A stretch of DNA of 39,350 bases from Phycisphaerae bacterium. Lineage in GTDB: Bacteria > Planctomycetota > Phycisphaerae > Sedimentisphaerales > Anaerobacaceae. The first letter of the stretch is position 1. The number at the start of each line of letters is the position of its first letter. Shown here piece by piece: positions 15,906 to 24,936 of the stretch. The position numbers were made by a program, and so were the translations under genes. Under the pieces are notes generated by a model. That model worked only from the letters and a program-made list of their open reading frames with translations, made no database searches and was not told the DNA's origin. The DNA is taken from contig JAIPFM010000018.1 in NCBI GenBank assembly GCA_021736645.1, forward strand, positions 1 through 39,350, in the 5' to 3' direction.

Positions 15906-18377
15906 CTAGCGAGACTCGGGCACCGGCTGCAAAGCCAGCACTCGAATATTATCTTCAACATCATTCACATGGCTTCTGTCCAGCACGGCCAGCACACGTT
16001 TCTGCGGACCCTGGGTGCCCATGCGTACCACGATATAGGCGGTAAACACATCGCTTCGCACCGTGGCCAGATCAGCCAGATGCGTGAATACCTCATCGCG
16101 TTTCTCCAGGTTCACCAGCCCTGCAGTCTCATGGCCCAAGGTCACCATATCCGGGACCTGCATCAGATCGCCGACACTCTGAAATGCATGATTCGGAAAG
16201 AGTTCTCTGTAGCGCACCATTGTCTTTTCAGGTGCCCTGTTGGGATCCGGGATTGAATCCAGTCCGGGCAGGCCCTGCAACACGGTCCAGGGGGCAGTGT
16301 TGACATTGATCCGCCCCTTGACACGTGTCTCCTGCCCCAGGCCGTAGTTGGCAGGGTCCAACACCGTCATGTATTGAAACAGATTGGAAAAGCGGGCATC
16401 AGCCAGGTTCACAAAGACCTGTTCCACGCCCTGATTGGGATCCGTCAAATGCTGTCCAATTGTCGCATAAACGGCATTGGGATCAGGTCTCGGCCCCACA
16501 CTCAGCATGCGTCCCATTTGACCGATCTGCTTGAGACGCGACCGATTGAGGGTCGGGTCCCACTGGTCCCTGGGATCAAGCACTGTAAACGGCGACCGGT
16601 CCGACACCGTGACCCCTGCATTGAGAAGGTTCGGCGTGTGCTGCGTCGAGTATTCATAGACCTGATACGCCACTTGCCAGCCATGCGTGTCCCTGGCCAG
16701 GCAATGCCAGACAGCCGGTGTCGGCTGATTGGGATCAGAAAACACATCATTGGTGTCGGACCAGGCGTGTCCCTGGAACAGATCCAGGCAAAGATTGACA
16801 TCCGCCACATGGCGTGTCAGAGTGATGTCATAATACGCGGAGACCACGCCCTTCTCGATCGCCACCGGCAATCGGCCGGCTTCAATGGCATTGGGGCCGA
16901 CGGACGCCATGGTGAACACAAACACATCATTGCTGTCCAGGGTGTCTCCCTGTGGCAGATCCATCTGATGGATCACCCGGTCATTGATCGGATCATACAC
17001 CTGGAGGGACAAGTGATCCAGTGAAAGATCGTCATGCGATGGATTGTACAACTCGATGTCCACTGTGACATGATTGGGATCGTCTTGGTCCACTTGAAAA
17101 GCCACTTCACTGATATAGGGATGAACCTCAAACCCGTAATAGGCATTGGGAATGCTGGCTGCCACAGCAGCCCTTTCAACATCACTGAGATAGATCACAC
17201 CCGGTTCATGATCAGCATCCTGAAAATCCCACACATTGATGGCGATCTGGGCAGCCAGGCCGAATCGCTCGGCATCAGGGGCCACAGGAGGCAAGCCACT
17301 TTTGATCGCCTCATACAGATCCGTCAAAGAGGCGGCCTTATTGACATTGAGCATTTTTATGCCATTGGGATTGATCACGCGGTCCAGGCTGACGGCCGTG
17401 GTGATATGTCTGTAATCGTAGGCCGAGGTGTCATTGGCATCATACACGGCATGCCTGAACCAGTTGGCCAGATCGCTGGATTGAGGCCGGATAAAGCCGG
17501 TATCATACAACTCACCCCATCCTTTATCGTTCTCGTCTTTCGCTTCTATCCGAGCGAATATGTCTTCGTTGTTGATCAAGTAGCGACTGCGTAATTCCAG
17601 CTCATCCTGGATGTCAAAGGGATGATGGGCTGCATCATAGGGACCGAAATGCCACACCACGTCTTCCAGATAGGCTTGCAGGCTTCGGGCACTGGTCCGA
17701 GCCATCTGCAATTGATTGGCATCTGTGTCGAACAGACCCACAATATTGATCTGCATGGGGCTGGGCTGATCCACGGCATTTCCGGCAGTCAAGGCCTCCT
17801 CATAGGCAGTATTGACATTAAACATGCGCCCGTGATCCACCACACGGACCGCCGCATAAATGGGCTTGCCGCGAGCGCTTTGAAAACCCTCCAGTTTGAA
17901 CCAGTAGGTGTCAGCCAGTCCATCGCCATCTGCATCGGCCTTCTGGTCCGTCAAGATATCACCGGTATTGGGATCCACATGCGCAATGATCTCACGATCC
18001 TCCACAAACCCAATTTTGAAGAGCGTGTCATGTCGCTGCAGGCTGGTGACTTGACGCCAATAATAGTCATTGCCGTCAAACACAGGTTCCGCACTGCTGA
18101 GCCACGGATCATTCGCGTCAGGGGCATCATAGTATTCCTGCCCTGCCACGCCCGGGACATCCAGAACGAGTTCCTCTGCCAATTGATCCAGGATGGCGTC
18201 CACAGCCATGTCCAGTTGCTTGCTCTGACCCGTGGCAGTGGAGCTCATTCTCTCCAGCCGTGAACTCATCACAAACAAGATACCCACGATGGCCAGCAGA
18301 CTGGTCAGCACCACAGTGAGTATCAGGGCTGAGCCGCGTTCGGGTCTTTGTCTTGAGATAGCAGAGTGATTTATCAT
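15906..18377 (-). CDS. Very large GspK-like minor pseudopilin
   Basis: This 823-residue protein is last in the secretion cluster. The N-terminus has a prepilin-type signal: RPERG followed by SALILTVVLTSLLAIVGILF, a single hydrophobic helix. The residue at +5 after the Gly is Leu instead of Glu, as in GspK, the tip pseudopilin. The C-terminal GRINVNTAPWTVLQGLPGL is the T2SSK hallmark (NVNTAP). Proteobacterial GspK is about 300-330 residues, so this one is more than twice as long. The middle is rich in Asp-Pro-Asn and other Asp/Asn motifs, which could bind calcium or form an extended tip domain. There is no clear Shine-Dalgarno sequence at the ATG (18377), 11 bases after the GspJ-like stop. The GspK relation is good; the extra region has no recognised domain. 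Confidence 0.8.
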   Translation of the reverse strand: MINHSAISRQRPERGSALILTVVLTSLLAIVGILFVMSSRLERMSSTATGQSKQLDMAVDAILDQLAEELVLDVPGVAGQEYYDAPDANDPWLSSAEPVFDGNDYYWRQVTSLQRHDTLFKIGFVEDREIIAHVDPNTGDILTDQKADADGDGLADTYWFKLEGFQSARGKPIYAAVRVVDHGRMFNVNTAYEEALTAGNAVDQPSPMQINIVGLFDTDANQLQMARTSARSLQAYLEDVVWHFGPYDAAHHPFDIQDELELRSRYLINNEDIFARIEAKDENDKGWGELYDTGFIRPQSSDLANWFRHAVYDANDTSAYDYRHITTAVSLDRVINPNGIKMLNVNKAASLTDLYEAIKSGLPPVAPDAERFGLAAQIAINVWDFQDADHEPGVIYLSDVERAAVAASIPNAYYGFEVHPYISEVAFQVDQDDPNHVTVDIELYNPSHDDLSLDHLSLQVYDPINDRVIHQMDLPQGDTLDSNDVFVFTMASVGPNAIEAGRLPVAIEKGVVSAYYDITLTRHVADVNLCLDLFQGHAWSDTNDVFSDPNQPTPAVWHCLARDTHGWQVAYQVYEYSTQHTPNLLNAGVTVSDRSPFTVLDPRDQWDPTLNRSRLKQIGQMGRMLSVGPRPDPNAVYATIGQHLTDPNQGVEQVFVNLADARFSNLFQYMTVLDPANYGLGQETRVKGRINVNTAPWTVLQGLPGLDSIPDPNRAPEKTMVRYRELFPNHAFQSVGDLMQVPDMVTLGHETAGLVNLEKRDEVFTHLADLATVRSDVFTAYIVVRMGTQGPQKRVLAVLDRSHVNDVEDNIRVLALQPVPESR

Positions 18378-18388
18378 AAGGGTTCAGC

Positions 18389-19519
18389 CTATCGATCCAG
18401 ATAAACGATATGCGTAAAGGTTCGACCTTCAGGGATCAATCCCCTGGAATCGTACAGCTTAAAGGTAAATTTTAACGCCCGCCCCAGGCCGGGAATGCCG
18501 TTGAACGCTGCCGCAGAGGAGGCATCTCCGGAAAGCTTGTCCTTGAACTCCCCTGCAAGTTTCAGCAAATAGGGACGTTCTCCAGAATACAGTATCCCGG
18601 CAACCGCATCCACATTACCCTGCGCATCGTCCGGTGCCACAAGCAGTTCAGAGTCGGAATAATCGCCATCACCGTCCGGATCGTCGTCCGGTACCCAGCG
18701 ACGCCCGGTCAGATTGGGCTCCAGTGTTTCAAACCAGCCTTGAATTTTAAACTCTGCCACACCTTCGCTCAGCAGAGTATGTGCGTACAGCGCAGGCTGA
18801 TTCGGCTCATACTGGCTGCCCCAGAAATTTTGATTGGTCAAATCCGGGGTTTGAACTTTGGTTTGTGTGGCCAAAGACAATGCATCGTTCTTGGTGGTTT
18901 CATCCATGTCCAGCCATTGCTGGAGCGTGATCTTGTCATACTCGCGGTAATTATGCCACTCAAACCACGCCTGATCCGTGGCGGTTTCATTGACGTCCAG
19001 CAAGGGGGCGAATGCGTCCAGGCCCTCCTCCTGAGTGAGGATGTGTTGTGTCCGTTGAAGCACACGTTGGGACGGACTCAAGGACTCGGCCTTTCGAATC
19101 TGCCCCGCGGCGTCACGCCTGGAGCCCAGCATATAACTCACGCGTGCCACGTTGCCGCGTATCACCTGACCCTGATAGGGCTTGTAGGATTGAAAATCTC
19201 CTTTGGCAAAGAAGACGATGCTGTCTTCCAGGTGTCGACCGTAATTGGGATTCGGGTTCCCACCTCGAGTCTTGAGGGGATCGGTTTTCCAGGCAATGAA
19301 AATCTCTCCTTCTTTGCACAGGCCCCGAAAATCAGCCTCCAATTGGTCTGTGATAGACCTGAACTTCTGCATGATCTCGGCATTGGCCTGCGCCATCCTG
19401 TGGGACTCGATGCCCACACGAAACACCGTGCCTGCCATGGCCATGACCACCACGAGCAGGGCCACTGCCACCAATACCTCCACCAGCGTAAACGCCTTGT
19501 TGATGCGTACGTTTTTCAA
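18389..19519 (-). CDS. GspJ-like minor pseudopilin
   Basis: This 376-residue protein has a class-III signal: INKA followed by FTLVEVLVAVALLVVVMAM, with Glu at +5. The residue before the cleavage point is Ala, not the usual Gly. The first ATG of the open frame is at 19618, but the likely start is TTG at 19519: AAAGGAAG lies eight bases upstream, the signal then has the right length, and TTGA overlaps the stop of the preceding gene by four bases, implying translational coupling. Length is near double that of proteobacterial GspJ. Its position between GspI-like and GspK-like genes matches the canonical H-I-J-K order, which is the main reason for the J assignment. Confidence 0.8.
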   Translation of the reverse strand: MKNVRINKAFTLVEVLVAVALLVVVMAMAGTVFRVGIESHRMAQANAEIMQKFRSITDQLEADFRGLCKEGEIFIAWKTDPLKTRGGNPNPNYGRHLEDSIVFFAKGDFQSYKPYQGQVIRGNVARVSYMLGSRRDAAGQIRKAESLSPSQRVLQRTQHILTQEEGLDAFAPLLDVNETATDQAWFEWHNYREYDKITLQQWLDMDETTKNDALSLATQTKVQTPDLTNQNFWGSQYEPNQPALYAHTLLSEGVAEFKIQGWFETLEPNLTGRRWVPDDDPDGDGDYSDSELLVAPDDAQGNVDAVAGILYSGERPYLLKLAGEFKDKLSGDASSAAAFNGIPGLGRALKFTFKLYDSRGLIPEGRTFTHIVYLDR

Positions 19520-20133
19520 AACCGAATCTTCCTTTGAAATACACCCACACAGGGATTGCGTCCGCCACTGGGGGCCACGAACCATACCGCATTCGGTTCG
19601 GACGCCAAGGTCGGCCATAATGTGACATTGACAGTCCCGGGTTCCACGGAGGCTCTGAATATAGCCCCGGACTCGTCACTGACCACGTTCATACCGTTCA
19701 TGATATTGGGATCAGTTGCCCAGTCCTCGGACTTTTCGGGTATGACTTTTTCGAGTGCAGCCTGTCGCATGACAAACACGGTAACCTCCATCAGATTGGA
19801 AGCCCCCGCCAGACGTCCGATGGCGGTCCAGTGATACTGCTTGGGGGTTTCATCCATCACGGAGGGATAGCTGTATTCCCAATCATTGGCATCGACCAGA
19901 TTCAACGCACTGAACGTGTTGTCTGAAGATACCCCGGTCACACCATACAACGCCATCTTGGCGAATGCCTCTTCAGCCACAACCGGTGCGATAGACTGTT
20001 CGGTTGAGAGCCTGGAAAAATGAATCCCCAGCAGGAAAGTCCCCCCGACAAACAACATGCCCACTGCCAGCGTTGCAATGGCAAGCAGTACCTCGATGAG
20101 GGAGAAACCGGATTGTTTATGGGTGTCAGTCAT
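19516..20133 (-). CDS. GspI/PilV-like minor pseudopilin
   Basis: This 205-residue protein begins MTDTHKQSG and continues FSLIEVLLAIATLAVGMLF: a short positively charged leader, Gly at the cleavage site, Phe at +1 and Glu at +5, followed by one hydrophobic helix. The rest is soluble and poorly conserved. It follows the GspH-like gene by only four bases and overlaps the GspJ-like start by four, so it is embedded in a tightly packed operon. The assignment to the I slot rests on length, the SLIEVL motif and gene order. Processing and N-methylation would need a PilD-type peptidase, which is not in this window. Confidence 0.8.
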   Translation of the reverse strand: MTDTHKQSGFSLIEVLLAIATLAVGMLFVGGTFLLGIHFSRLSTEQSIAPVVAEEAFAKMALYGVTGVSSDNTFSALNLVDANDWEYSYPSVMDETPKQYHWTAIGRLAGASNLMEVTVFVMRQAALEKVIPEKSEDWATDPNIMNGMNVVSDESGAIFRASVEPGTVNVTLWPTLASEPNAVWFVAPSGGRNPCVGVFQRKIRF

Positions 20134-20137
20134 GGGC

Positions 20138-20992
20138 TTATGGCCTTGAAGGTATCAAGGCTCCTGTATAGCGATTCACATACCGTCTCTGGCATGCAGA
20201 TTTCAAGTATCCAGTCCAGGCCTTACCGCGATTAAACGCCTTTGCGAAAGGCTCTGTCTTGTAGATCACAAAACTCAGACGACTGGCCTCGGGGCCCAGG
20301 CCGCTGATGACCTCGGAGGCCTCGTCATCAAAATAATCATCCTGGCAAAACATCGCCACACCGGCCTGCACCTGGCCGAGTGTGTTAAACACGTCATCAT
20401 CACTCGCGCTGGTGTCACTGTCCATCTTGCCGGTGTTGTTCCGGACCCGGACACCATGGACCGTCAAATGTCCCTGTGGGGAAAAGATCAGAGAAAATGT
20501 GGTGACATCCCAGAGTTCAGACATCTCATTCAGGAGACTGTCGGGATCACTGAGATTGTCATCCAGGGTCTGGAATGGGGATCTTTCGGGGCGAATGATA
20601 TCGCGTTCTTCAGTGGCCACATTCAAATCCATCACGCCCACGGAGTCCGGCAGTTTGATGGGTTTCAGGCCCTGAACCGCTCGAAAACCGCTCTCAATGC
20701 CGGTACTCATGGCATCACGTTCAATGAGAATCATATACTGTGACGCCTTGAGAGGCAGCAGACTGAAGGCCTTCTGAAAACGAACGCCCACATACCGTTG
20801 GTCCCGGATCGCCGCAGCCCGGGCTGCAGCCAGGGTGGAACTAATCATGCGTTCCACAGAGTCACCTGACTCAAAGGCATTCGACAAGGCCCTGAAGGCC
20901 GGCATCCCCACGGCCATGAGCAGCGTAATGATCGTCACCACGACCAGCAGCTCAATCAGCGTGACACCCTGTTGTCTTTTTTGAAACATCAT
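20138..20992 (-). CDS. GspH-like minor pseudopilin
   Basis: This 284-residue protein has the signal QKRQQG then VTLIELLVVVTIITLLMAVGM, with Glu at +5. The tandem ATGs at 20992 and 20989 are preferred to the open-frame start at 21058, which would add a long unneeded leader and overlap the previous gene. The region after the helix (MISSTLAAARAAAIRDQRYVGVRF) resembles GspH/FimT proteins, where an early Ala/Arg-rich helix precedes a beta-sandwich. It is 13 bases after the preceding pseudopilin stop and four bases before the next gene. The H assignment comes from that motif and the order H-I-J-K. Confidence 0.8.
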   Translation of the reverse strand: MMFQKRQQGVTLIELLVVVTIITLLMAVGMPAFRALSNAFESGDSVERMISSTLAAARAAAIRDQRYVGVRFQKAFSLLPLKASQYMILIERDAMSTGIESGFRAVQGLKPIKLPDSVGVMDLNVATEERDIIRPERSPFQTLDDNLSDPDSLLNEMSELWDVTTFSLIFSPQGHLTVHGVRVRNNTGKMDSDTSASDDDVFNTLGQVQAGVAMFCQDDYFDDEASEVISGLGPEASRLSFVIYKTEPFAKAFNRGKAWTGYLKSACQRRYVNRYTGALIPSRP

Positions 20993-21005
20993 GTTTAAGG
21001 GATCT

Positions 21006-21518
21006 CTAACGATTCGTAATGTCATCAGGCAGCTCATTGGCATCTTCGAAAGATCCATTCGGGCCGCGTGATCTCAACAAAGGAAATGCCATGTTCGTAT
21101 GCCACGCATACTCCACGGGCCGGCCCCAGACATCATAGATTTCGGGCCAGGCACTATTCGGCACCTCTGGGGAGACATATTGGTTTCTTAACAACTGCCG
21201 GGAGAAGCGATCCGTGACCACCCTGGATTCCGGTACAGACAGCAGCGCCTGCCAGACAAACTCCGTATTGGCCCGAGCCAGATCCTCTTGGCTCAGCGCC
21301 GCGTTGTCGATCGACTTTGGAAACTGCCCCGTGACCTCGAAATACTCCTGCAGCGCACTGTCCAGGATGGCAAAAGCCTCTTTCTGCTGCTGGACCTGGT
21401 GCTGTATTTCAAGTCCATGGCCCATCTTCCAGAGGGCGCCTGCCAAGATCGCGATGACGGCCACCACGACCATGATCTCAATCAGCGTAAAACCCGGTTT
21501 GTGCCTCACATGCACCAT
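21006..21518 (-). CDS. GspG-like pseudopilin
   Basis: This 170-residue protein has the signal VRHKPG then FTLIEIMVVVAVIAILAGAL with Glu at +5. ATG at 21518 is chosen over a TTG at 21536, since CAGGAA precedes the ATG at a workable distance. The C-terminal part, IYDVWGRPVEYAW followed by LLRSRGPNGSFEDANELPDD, resembles the GspG layout in which a D-x-W-G-x-P segment and an Asp-rich loop form a calcium site. It is therefore the best candidate for a conventional major-type pseudopilin, although two longer paralogues precede it in the operon. The C-terminal loop differs in detail from enterobacterial GspG. Confidence 0.8.
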   Translation of the reverse strand: MVHVRHKPGFTLIEIMVVVAVIAILAGALWKMGHGLEIQHQVQQQKEAFAILDSALQEYFEVTGQFPKSIDNAALSQEDLARANTEFVWQALLSVPESRVVTDRFSRQLLRNQYVSPEVPNSAWPEIYDVWGRPVEYAWHTNMAFPLLRSRGPNGSFEDANELPDDITNR

Positions 21519-21563
21519 AGCGTTCCTGTCTGTCAAAATCGGTTTGTCCCTGACGGATCGGGT

Positions 21564-22499
21564 TTAATTGCCAAAGTTGCGAATATCATCATCGGTGCCG
21601 TACAATCCATCTTCCCCTGCTGATATCAGGAGATACGTATCAGAATTGTAGGGCCAGGGATACGTGGTGACCTTGGGATCCTGAGCATAGCCATAGACCG
21701 TGGTCGCAGTGCCAGTGCCAATCCCGTAGAAGAACGCAGGGATCGAGATGGCAGCATCCCCACCATTGAGAGGATCATTCATTCGACTGGGTTTCTTGGC
21801 CCTTTCCTGAATGGCCCTCAGTGCCACCAACTCAGCATTGTCATACACATTGTAAACACCGGTTGAAAAGTCCGAACCGTCCACCAACCTGAAAATCTTC
21901 TTTGATGGGTCAGCGCGGTAGTACAAAATGGGGGCACCCGCTCTCTGAATGTCTCCATTGCTTTGCCTGACCGCCGTCTTTTTATACACATCGCAGAGCA
22001 CCTGGGCAATCGGAGACAGCGTTCCTGTATCCCGATACAGACCACCGGCATTGGTGCTGTCCTCACCCAAACGAAAGACATTGGCAGATTCCAATTCAAG
22101 ATACCGTCCCTTTCGAGTATCAAGAGAATTGACACGCCCCCCATTGGGATCAGCAACGGTATAGTAATCCATGTGGATCTGAGTCAAACCGGACACCTCC
22201 GGACTCTCCAGGTTCACCAAAGGATTGAATCCCAGGAGGTCCAATCCCACCATGGCTTCAGCCAGTTTCTGGGCGCCGCCGTAGCCATTGGTGGCATTGG
22301 ACGCAGGATAGAAACCAAAGTCATTTTTAAAGGCTTCCAGACCCAGTTTAATCGCTGAAAACTGAGCCTTTTGCGCAGCATTTCTGGCATGACGCCTGAC
22401 CATGGATGTGGCAGGAAGGAGTAAGCCAATCAATATTGCAATGACCGCCACAACTGTGAGCAATTCAACTAGAGTTAAGCCATGTACTTTGCGTTTCAC
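21564..22499 (-). CDS. Large GspG-type pseudopilin, paralogue of the next upstream gene
   Basis: This 311-residue protein has the signal KRKVHG then LTLVELLTVVAVIAILIGLLLPA with Glu at +5. The start is GTG at 22499 (GAGG six bases upstream); the open frame reaches an ATG at 22562, but that adds an implausible leader. It shares many segments with the protein encoded at 22607-23560: QKAQ...AI near residue 45, AQKLAEAMVGLDLLGFNP, VLCDVYKK, ILYYRAD, VYNVYDN and a C-terminal SAGEDGLYGTDDDIRNFG. The last motif is a DG/DDI Asp-rich loop like the calcium-binding end of GspG. It is a diverged tandem duplicate. The length is typical of planctomycete-type pseudopilins rather than proteobacterial ones. 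Confidence 0.85.
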   Translation of the reverse strand: MKRKVHGLTLVELLTVVAVIAILIGLLLPATSMVRRHARNAAQKAQFSAIKLGLEAFKNDFGFYPASNATNGYGGAQKLAEAMVGLDLLGFNPLVNLESPEVSGLTQIHMDYYTVADPNGGRVNSLDTRKGRYLELESANVFRLGEDSTNAGGLYRDTGTLSPIAQVLCDVYKKTAVRQSNGDIQRAGAPILYYRADPSKKIFRLVDGSDFSTGVYNVYDNAELVALRAIQERAKKPSRMNDPLNGGDAAISIPAFFYGIGTGTATTVYGYAQDPKVTTYPWPYNSDTYLLISAGEDGLYGTDDDIRNFGN

Positions 22500-22606
22500 T
22501 GTGAACCTCTTTTCATTATCCACGATGGTTCTTGCATCAAGTGAGAATGGATGTCCGGGCAAGTCGCCTTACACCCATGGATTTTCACCGGATTTCCAAT
22601 CACGCA

Positions 22607-23560
22607 CTACTGTTTATTGAAGTTCGTGACATCGTCAGCCGTTCCATACTCACCGTCGAATCCGGCAGACAGCAGGATATAGGAATTGGCTCTGTATGGC
22701 CTTTTGCTCAAACCGAGATTCACGGTACTGATACTGGTAATCGAGATCTGCTTGTTTTGGGTTTCATCATAGAACTTGTTGATGCCTGATTTGAGCACGT
22801 CTAAGTTATGAAGCTTTTGGGCTGAATTGCCTGTTTCCCAGGGCTTGCCCATGGCCACGAGATCTTGATTGTCATACACGTTATAGATAAACCCGTTGTT
22901 GCTGAACTTAGTGGGCTGAACCGGGGCATTCGCGTCATGATAACTCCCTGAAGAGTCAGCCTTGTAGTAAAGAATCGGCATACCGATCTTGGTGCCGCCT
23001 GTGGTGCCCAGATTCTCAACACGTTTGTACACGTCACATAATACAAACATATCCGCTGCTCTCCCTATAAAAACACTCTGCTGCAAGTCTGTGGGACTGT
23101 AAATACTGCTCAGTCTGAATGCATTGGCGTTGTCTTCAGGAAGACTGGTTCCTTTACGAGATTTGAGGTTCTCATCCAGATTGATCACGCCCGGTTCATA
23201 CAGCTGTGTGGGCGTTTGTCTGCCATCCGTACCATCCAGTCTAAAGCGAGACTGGGGATGGAATCCCAGGAGATCTTGCCCCATCATGGCTTCACTCAGC
23301 TTCATGGCACCACAGTAAGGATTCCCATCTGCATCCTGGGCCTTGGAATCCGGATAGCTATCAGATTCATTGGTATTGAGAAACAGTTCCAAAGCAGCAT
23401 CAATACTGTGCAATTGAGCCTTTTGGTTCACATCCATGGCGTAACGCCTGACCTTGTTCAAGGCTGGTACCAGCAGTCCTATCAGGACCACAATGATACT
23501 CATCACTGTGAGCAGTTCGATAATGGTAAAGCCTCTTGACTTGTTTTGTGTTGTTTTCAT
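22607..23560 (-). CDS. Large GspG-type pseudopilin
   Basis: This 317-residue protein has a signal with NKSRG before FTIIELLTVMSIIVVLIGLLV, Glu at +5. AAGGAGT lies about six bases before the ATG, the best ribosome binding site among the pilin genes, consistent with high expression as a major subunit. The head domain contains GAMKLSEAMMGQDLLGFHP, FVLCDVYKRV, ILYYKAD, and a final SAGFDGEYGTADDVTNF, a calcium-loop-like end. It is the first pilin gene after gspF (66-base gap), and its diverged copy follows 107 bases later. Either or both could form the main fibre. Confidence 0.85.
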   Translation of the reverse strand: MKTTQNKSRGFTIIELLTVMSIIVVLIGLLVPALNKVRRYAMDVNQKAQLHSIDAALELFLNTNESDSYPDSKAQDADGNPYCGAMKLSEAMMGQDLLGFHPQSRFRLDGTDGRQTPTQLYEPGVINLDENLKSRKGTSLPEDNANAFRLSSIYSPTDLQQSVFIGRAADMFVLCDVYKRVENLGTTGGTKIGMPILYYKADSSGSYHDANAPVQPTKFSNNGFIYNVYDNQDLVAMGKPWETGNSAQKLHNLDVLKSGINKFYDETQNKQISITSISTVNLGLSKRPYRANSYILLSAGFDGEYGTADDVTNFNKQ

Positions 23561-23626
23561 GTCTTACTCCTTGCTAGTTGCACCCTAAACACAATATTGA
23601 TTAAAAAACTTGGCTACTATTTTTTA

Positions 23627-24880
23627 TTAACCTGCAGAACTCAAACTCGTGATCACCTGGATCATGGGAAGGAACACGGCCAGCACGATAAGCATCACCA
23701 GACCACCCAGCAGAATCATCATGATCGGCTCAAGCATGGACATCAGCGACCCCACGAGCACGTCCACCTGCTCGTCGTAGTTGTCTGCAATCTTCAAGAG
23801 CATCTTGTCCAGGTCACCGGTTTCTTCACCCACAGCCACCATATTGGCAATCAGACCGTCGACCACCTTGGCCTGATACAGGGGCGCGGCAAAGGTATCG
23901 CCCTGTCGAATTGAGTTGTGAATGTCAGCAAGCATCTTGGCAAAGACTTCATTGCCCGCTGTCTCGCGTGTCACATTAAGGGCATCCAGAATTGGCACAC
24001 CGGCACTGATCAGCGTACCCAGGGTTCGCGTCCATTTTGTCACAGACGTCTTACCCACCAACTGCCCCACCACCGGCAGTCTCAAGTTAATGGAATCCAG
24101 GACATACCGTCCCGCCTGAAAGTGCCTAATAAACCTTACAATCATGATCCAGACAAAAGGGATACCCATGATATAGAGCCAGCCGTACCGATTGGCAATC
24201 CAATCGCTTATACCCAGCACGGTCGTGGTAATGGGGTTCAACTCGCCCTGCACCATCTCATGAAGCGTACTCTGGAATTGAGGAATCACGTATTTCATCA
24301 AGGCCAGCAGGATACCGAATGCAGCACACAGCACCACAATCGGATAGACCATGGCGCTCTTGACGCGGGCCTGGAGTTTCATGGCTTTTTCTTTGAAGTC
24401 TGCAATACGTGCCAGAATCAAGTCCAAGACACCGCCAGTTTCACCGGCAGCCACCATATTCACAAACAAACGGTCAAACGCCCTGGGATACTTGCCAAAG
24501 GCCTCAGACAGAGTCGACCCGCCCTCGATATCATCTGAAACGTAGCCAATAATGCGTTTAAACACCTTGTTTTTCTGTTGTTCTTCCAGAATGCGAAGCG
24601 ATCTCAAAATAGGCAGACCCGCATCCTGCAGGGTAGAAAGCTGTCGGGCAAATTCAGTGGTCAGCTTGCCTTTGACCTTTGCATTGGCACCCCGCCTGGC
24701 CTTGGGCCTGGCGCCCGCCGTTCTTGCCGTGGCCTTTGTCGGAGACTGGGACTTGACCTTGGTCGGAAAATACCCCAGATTCCGTATACGGCTGATAGCT
24801 TCCTTTTCACTGAGTGCCTCGATCTCATCCTTGACCTCAACACCCTGGGAATCCAAGGCTATGTATTCAAAAAGCGGCAT
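23627..24880 (-). CDS. Type II secretion / type IV pilus inner-membrane platform protein GspF/PilC
   Basis: This 417-residue inner-membrane platform protein contacts the assembly ATPase. It begins MPLFEYIALDSQGVEVKDEI as in GspF, followed by a basic Ala/Lys-rich linker (about residues 47-72). Two T2SSF repeats follow: the first has FARQLSTLQDAGLPILRSL and AAGETGGVLDLIL, the second WTRTLGTLISAGVPILDAL and AVGEETGDLDKML. Membrane helices are visible near 172-197, 225-245 and at the C-terminus (about 388-410). GAGGTG precedes the ATG. It is placed 56 bases after the second GspE gene and just before the pilin genes, as in other T2SS/T4P operons. Confidence 0.95.
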   Translation of the reverse strand: MPLFEYIALDSQGVEVKDEIEALSEKEAISRIRNLGYFPTKVKSQSPTKATARTAGARPKARRGANAKVKGKLTTEFARQLSTLQDAGLPILRSLRILEEQQKNKVFKRIIGYVSDDIEGGSTLSEAFGKYPRAFDRLFVNMVAAGETGGVLDLILARIADFKEKAMKLQARVKSAMVYPIVVLCAAFGILLALMKYVIPQFQSTLHEMVQGELNPITTTVLGISDWIANRYGWLYIMGIPFVWIMIVRFIRHFQAGRYVLDSINLRLPVVGQLVGKTSVTKWTRTLGTLISAGVPILDALNVTRETAGNEVFAKMLADIHNSIRQGDTFAAPLYQAKVVDGLIANMVAVGEETGDLDKMLLKIADNYDEQVDVLVGSLMSMLEPIMMILLGGLVMLIVLAVFLPMIQVITSLSSAG

Positions 24881-24936
24881 ATCAACACCTCACTATAATT
24901 TAAGACTGATTCCTTGAGTCTCTAAACAAGTACACA

